Of a stretch of 41,119 bases of DNA, positions 38,438-41,119 are shown one piece after another (within the stretch, counting starts at the first letter, position 1; each line of letters starts with the position of its first letter). Both the position numbers and the translations under genes were made by a program. This stretch comes from a bacterium (lineage in GTDB: Bacteria > Myxococcota_A > Bradymonadia > Bradymonadales > Bradymonadaceae): NCBI GenBank assembly GCA_030427705.1, contig JAUIBR010000055.1, positions 1-41,119 of the forward strand, in the 5' to 3' direction. The notes beneath the pieces are model-generated. The model worked only from the letters and a program-made list of their open reading frames with translations. It was not told where the DNA came from and did not search any database.

Positions 38438-41119
38438 GTGAAGATCACCCCAATGATGAAGCAGTATCTGGACGCGAAGGAACGCTACCCAGATTCGATC
38501 CTATTCTTCAGGATGGGTGACTTCTACGAGATGTTTTTCGAGGACGCGGTCGTCGCTTCGCGCGAGCTCGGACTTACGCTCACTGCACGAAACAAAAAGG
38601 GCGACGCCGACGAGATTCCGATGGCGGGCGTGCCTCACCACTGCGCCAAGAACTACATCAACACCCTGATTGGCAGTGGATTTGCGGTCGCAATCTGCGA
38701 ACAGCTCGAAGAGCCGACACCCGGAAAAGGCATCGTTGCTCGTGATGTCGTGCGCGTGGTGACGCCGGGCGTGGTAATCGACACGGAGAGCTTAGACGCA
38801 AAAGCCAACAACTATGTGGCGTCCATCGTTCAAGGCAAAGACAGCATTGGCATCGCCTACCTGGACGTCTCGACGGGCAACTTCCGTTCAACGGAAGTGG
38901 AACGCGTCGAAGAGTTGGTTTCCGAACTGAACCGGTTTGAGCCACGCGAAGTGGTCATCGCAGAGAACGACCCGCTTGAGAAGCTACAAGGCTCGATGCG
39001 TGGGGTGTTCGTCCGTCGCAAGCCGCAGGCCTTCTTCCAAGAGAAGGACCTTGTGAAAGCTGCCGAGCAGGCCATTCGCCTTGAGCGAAACATGGTCACC
39101 GATGGTTACTTTCACGATAAGAAGGCCATCAAGGGCACAATGAAGCCCATCGGCGAGTTCCAGTTTCGAGATCCGGATGCAGTGCAGACGGCGGCCACGG
39201 GGGCGCTGCGATACATCGTTGAGACTCAACGCGGGGTTCCGTCGCACGTCAAACCGCTTGAGCCGTATTACGCAAAAGAGTTTCTGGTCGTGGACGAGAG
39301 CACCAAGGCGAACTTGGAGCTGACGGAAACCCTGATGGGGGCTCGTCGTTCAGGCAGTTTGCTTGGAATCATCGACAAGACCACCACGGCCATGGGCGGA
39401 CGACTGCTCCGCGACTGGTTGAACTACCCGCTGGTCGACCCCGACGCGATCAACCAACGACTGGACGCTGTCCAGGAGCTCGTTCGGGGCACCGCGCTAC
39501 GCGCCGATATCCGCGAAGCCATGGACCAGGTCTACGACTTGGAGCGGCTTTGTGGGCGAATCTCGTCGGGCTCGGCGAATGCCCGTGATTTGAACGCCCT
39601 GCGCTCCACATTGCGCGCGGTCGTTCCAATTCGCTCGTTCCTCCAGAACACTACGTCTGGCCGTTTGCAGTCGCTATATACGCAGATCGACACGTTTGAC
39701 GATGTTTGCCAGACGTTGTCGGACGCGATCGTCGAGAGCCCGCCGACCACCCTGACCGAAGGTGGTTTGTTCAATCGCGGCTTTGATGACGAGCTCGATG
39801 AGCTGATTGAGCTGTCTGAAAACGGCAAAGATTGGGTCCTCAAATACGAGATGACCGAGCGTGAGCGTACCGAAATTTCCAGCCTAAAAGTCCGCTACAA
39901 CAAGGTCTTTGGCTACTATCTCGAGGTCACCAAGGCCAACCTGGACCTGGTGCCCGATGACTACGTACGTAAGCAGACGCTCACCAATGCCGAGCGATTC
40001 TTCACTCCGGAGCTCAAGGAGATGGAGGAGAAGATTCTTGGCGCTGAAGAGAAGCGACGTCAGCTTGAGTACGACCTGTTCGAAGGGTTGCGAAAAGACA
40101 TCGCCGCTGAGGTGAGTGCATTTTTAAAGACGGCGCGATTCCTGGCCGAGGTTGATGTGCTGGCATCCTTTGCCGAGCTCGCCGTACGCAACGACTACGT
40201 GCGTCCCGAGGTCGACTCCGGCAGCCGAATTGAAATCGAGGAAGGGCGTCATCCCGTGGTCGAACAGACCCTGACGGACGAGCGATTTGTTCCGAACACG
40301 GTGGTCTTGGATTCCGAGGACACATTCCTGCAGATCATCACCGGCCCGAATATGGCCGGTAAGTCGACCGTGATTCGGCAGGTAGCGCTCATCGTGCTCA
40401 TGGCGCAGATGGGGAGCTTCGTGCCTGCCCGTTCGGCCAAGGTCGGCACGGTGGATAAAATCTTCAGCCGTGTCGGCGCCAGCGACAACCTGGCTCGCGG
40501 ACAATCGACCTTCATGGTCGAGATGACCGAGACCGCTCACATCCTGAAAAACGCCACGGAACGATCACTGGTGATTTTGGACGAGATTGGTCGTGGCACC
40601 AGTACGTTCGATGGTCTGAGCATCGCATGGGCAGTGGCTGAGCATCTTCACGATGACATCAAAGCCAAGACGATGTTTGCCACCCATTATCACGAACTGA
40701 CGGAGCTCACTCGCACCCTCGACGGTGCGGTGAACATGAGCATCGCCGTTAAGGAGTGGCAAGATGACATCATCTTCTTGCGCAAGCTTGTTGAGGGGCA
40801 GGCGAACCGGTCCTATGGCGTTCAGGTCGGACGACTAGCGGGGCTGCCACTGCCTGTAGTCGAACGAGCCAAACAGGTGCTCGAGAATCTTGAGGCCGGT
40901 CAGTTCGACGAACGTGGTGTGCCGCTGCCTGGCCGCGTGCCCGGACAGTCGCCAGAAGTTACCCGTCGCAACAATCCCGACCAGCTCAACCTCTTTGGAG
41001 GTGGAAGTCCGCTTCAGGCCGAAGTTGCTCAACAGCTTTCTGAGCTAGCCATCGAGTCTTTGACGCCTATCGAAGCGCTCAATATCTTGAATGACCTCAA
41101 AACAAAACTGAGCGAATGA
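38438..41119 (+). CDS. mutS: DNA mismatch repair protein MutS
   Basis: About 893 residues, complete, with the stop codon at the last bases of the window. MutS recognises mispairs and signals MutL. The N-terminal mismatch-recognition motif G-D-F-Y-E-M-F (Phe-x-Glu) is present. So are the connector, lever and clamp regions, and the ATPase with Walker A G-P-N-M-A-G-K-S-T (636-644), V-I-L-D-E-I-G-R-G-T-S-T-F-D-G and T-H-Y-H-E-L-T. The C-terminus keeps the P-I-E-A-L-N-x-L end typical of full-length MutS. GTG at 38438 has GGAGG 5 nt upstream and is preferred. ATG at 38426 would place that Shine-Dalgarno inside the gene, adding only four residues. Confidence 0.98.
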   Translation: MKITPMMKQYLDAKERYPDSILFFRMGDFYEMFFEDAVVASRELGLTLTARNKKGDADEIPMAGVPHHCAKNYINTLIGSGFAVAICEQLEEPTPGKGIVARDVVRVVTPGVVIDTESLDAKANNYVASIVQGKDSIGIAYLDVSTGNFRSTEVERVEELVSELNRFEPREVVIAENDPLEKLQGSMRGVFVRRKPQAFFQEKDLVKAAEQAIRLERNMVTDGYFHDKKAIKGTMKPIGEFQFRDPDAVQTAATGALRYIVETQRGVPSHVKPLEPYYAKEFLVVDESTKANLELTETLMGARRSGSLLGIIDKTTTAMGGRLLRDWLNYPLVDPDAINQRLDAVQELVRGTALRADIREAMDQVYDLERLCGRISSGSANARDLNALRSTLRAVVPIRSFLQNTTSGRLQSLYTQIDTFDDVCQTLSDAIVESPPTTLTEGGLFNRGFDDELDELIELSENGKDWVLKYEMTERERTEISSLKVRYNKVFGYYLEVTKANLDLVPDDYVRKQTLTNAERFFTPELKEMEEKILGAEEKRRQLEYDLFEGLRKDIAAEVSAFLKTARFLAEVDVLASFAELAVRNDYVRPEVDSGSRIEIEEGRHPVVEQTLTDERFVPNTVVLDSEDTFLQIITGPNMAGKSTVIRQVALIVLMAQMGSFVPARSAKVGTVDKIFSRVGASDNLARGQSTFMVEMTETAHILKNATERSLVILDEIGRGTSTFDGLSIAWAVAEHLHDDIKAKTMFATHYHELTELTRTLDGAVNMSIAVKEWQDDIIFLRKLVEGQANRSYGVQVGRLAGLPLPVVERAKQVLENLEAGQFDERGVPLPGRVPGQSPEVTRRNNPDQLNLFGGGSPLQAEVAQQLSELAIESLTPIEALNILNDLKTKLSE

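Overview
The window looks like a chromosomal segment of a Gram-negative bacterium, most likely a Myxococcota / former Deltaproteobacteria relative. The placement is an inference. It rests on several Hanks-type Ser/Thr kinases (one with a PEGA-like tail), a secreted TPR protein with a D-x-D-C-x-x-G Cys motif, a small protein starting with an 'H-x-Q-T-E-D-x-G' domain, and an ExbB/ExbD module. Base composition is moderate (mid-50s % GC by eye), except for the first ~215 bases, which are far richer in GC. No rRNA, tRNA, CRISPR, IS element or prophage was recognised.

Layout. 1-260: start of a lipoprotein gene that runs into anomalous GC-rich DNA, where another frame resembles a P-type ATPase; this may be a chimeric junction. 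329-5351 (minus): rpsD, a strong terminator, then a tight four-gene run: ExbD-like lipoprotein, a homologue of tRNA-queuosine alpha-mannosyltransferase (QTMAN/GTDC1), an FAD-dependent amine oxidase/phytoene-desaturase-like enzyme, and an E2/CAT-fold acyltransferase-like protein lacking the catalytic His. 5478-7400: a small Rossmann protein and, divergently, a NERD-nuclease/pseudokinase fusion. 7408-16208: promoter, rpoB, rpoC (TTG start) and a bidirectional terminator. 16218-22227: a signalling cluster with an active PEGA-type kinase, a TPR protein, a Q-P-A repeat membrane protein, a second kinase-like protein with a lost catalytic Asp, and an overlapping gamma-carbonic anhydrase. 22204-24077 (minus): DUF547 lipoprotein plus VanY-type peptidase. 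24213-29394 (plus): a conserved unknown, then ftsE-ftsX-envC and two glycosyltransferases, all overlapping by 4 nt. 29380-34606 (minus): retropepsin-like protease, GAF/GGDEF diguanylate cyclase, an FtsB-like protein with an ExbD-like C-terminus, ExbD, ExbB and a small membrane protein. 34811-36878: cold-shock-domain protein, then a minus-strand ECF sigma / membrane anti-sigma candidate / LTxxQ periplasmic protein operon. 36879-38371: a regulatory region dense in dyads, a predicted outer-membrane protein and a terminator. 38438-41119: complete mutS.

The main themes are core information processing (rpsD, rpoBC, mutS), cell envelope and division (FtsEX-EnvC, FtsB-like, VanY, ExbBD) and signalling (one active kinase, two predicted pseudokinases, c-di-GMP, ECF sigma). 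Several proteins keep a family fold but lose its catalytic residues: the E2-like protein, the NERD-kinase, the second STPK, FtsE and EnvC. Five candidate promoters share a TTG-box, a 17-18 nt spacer and a -10 of the form TAGG or TATGG rather than TATAAT.
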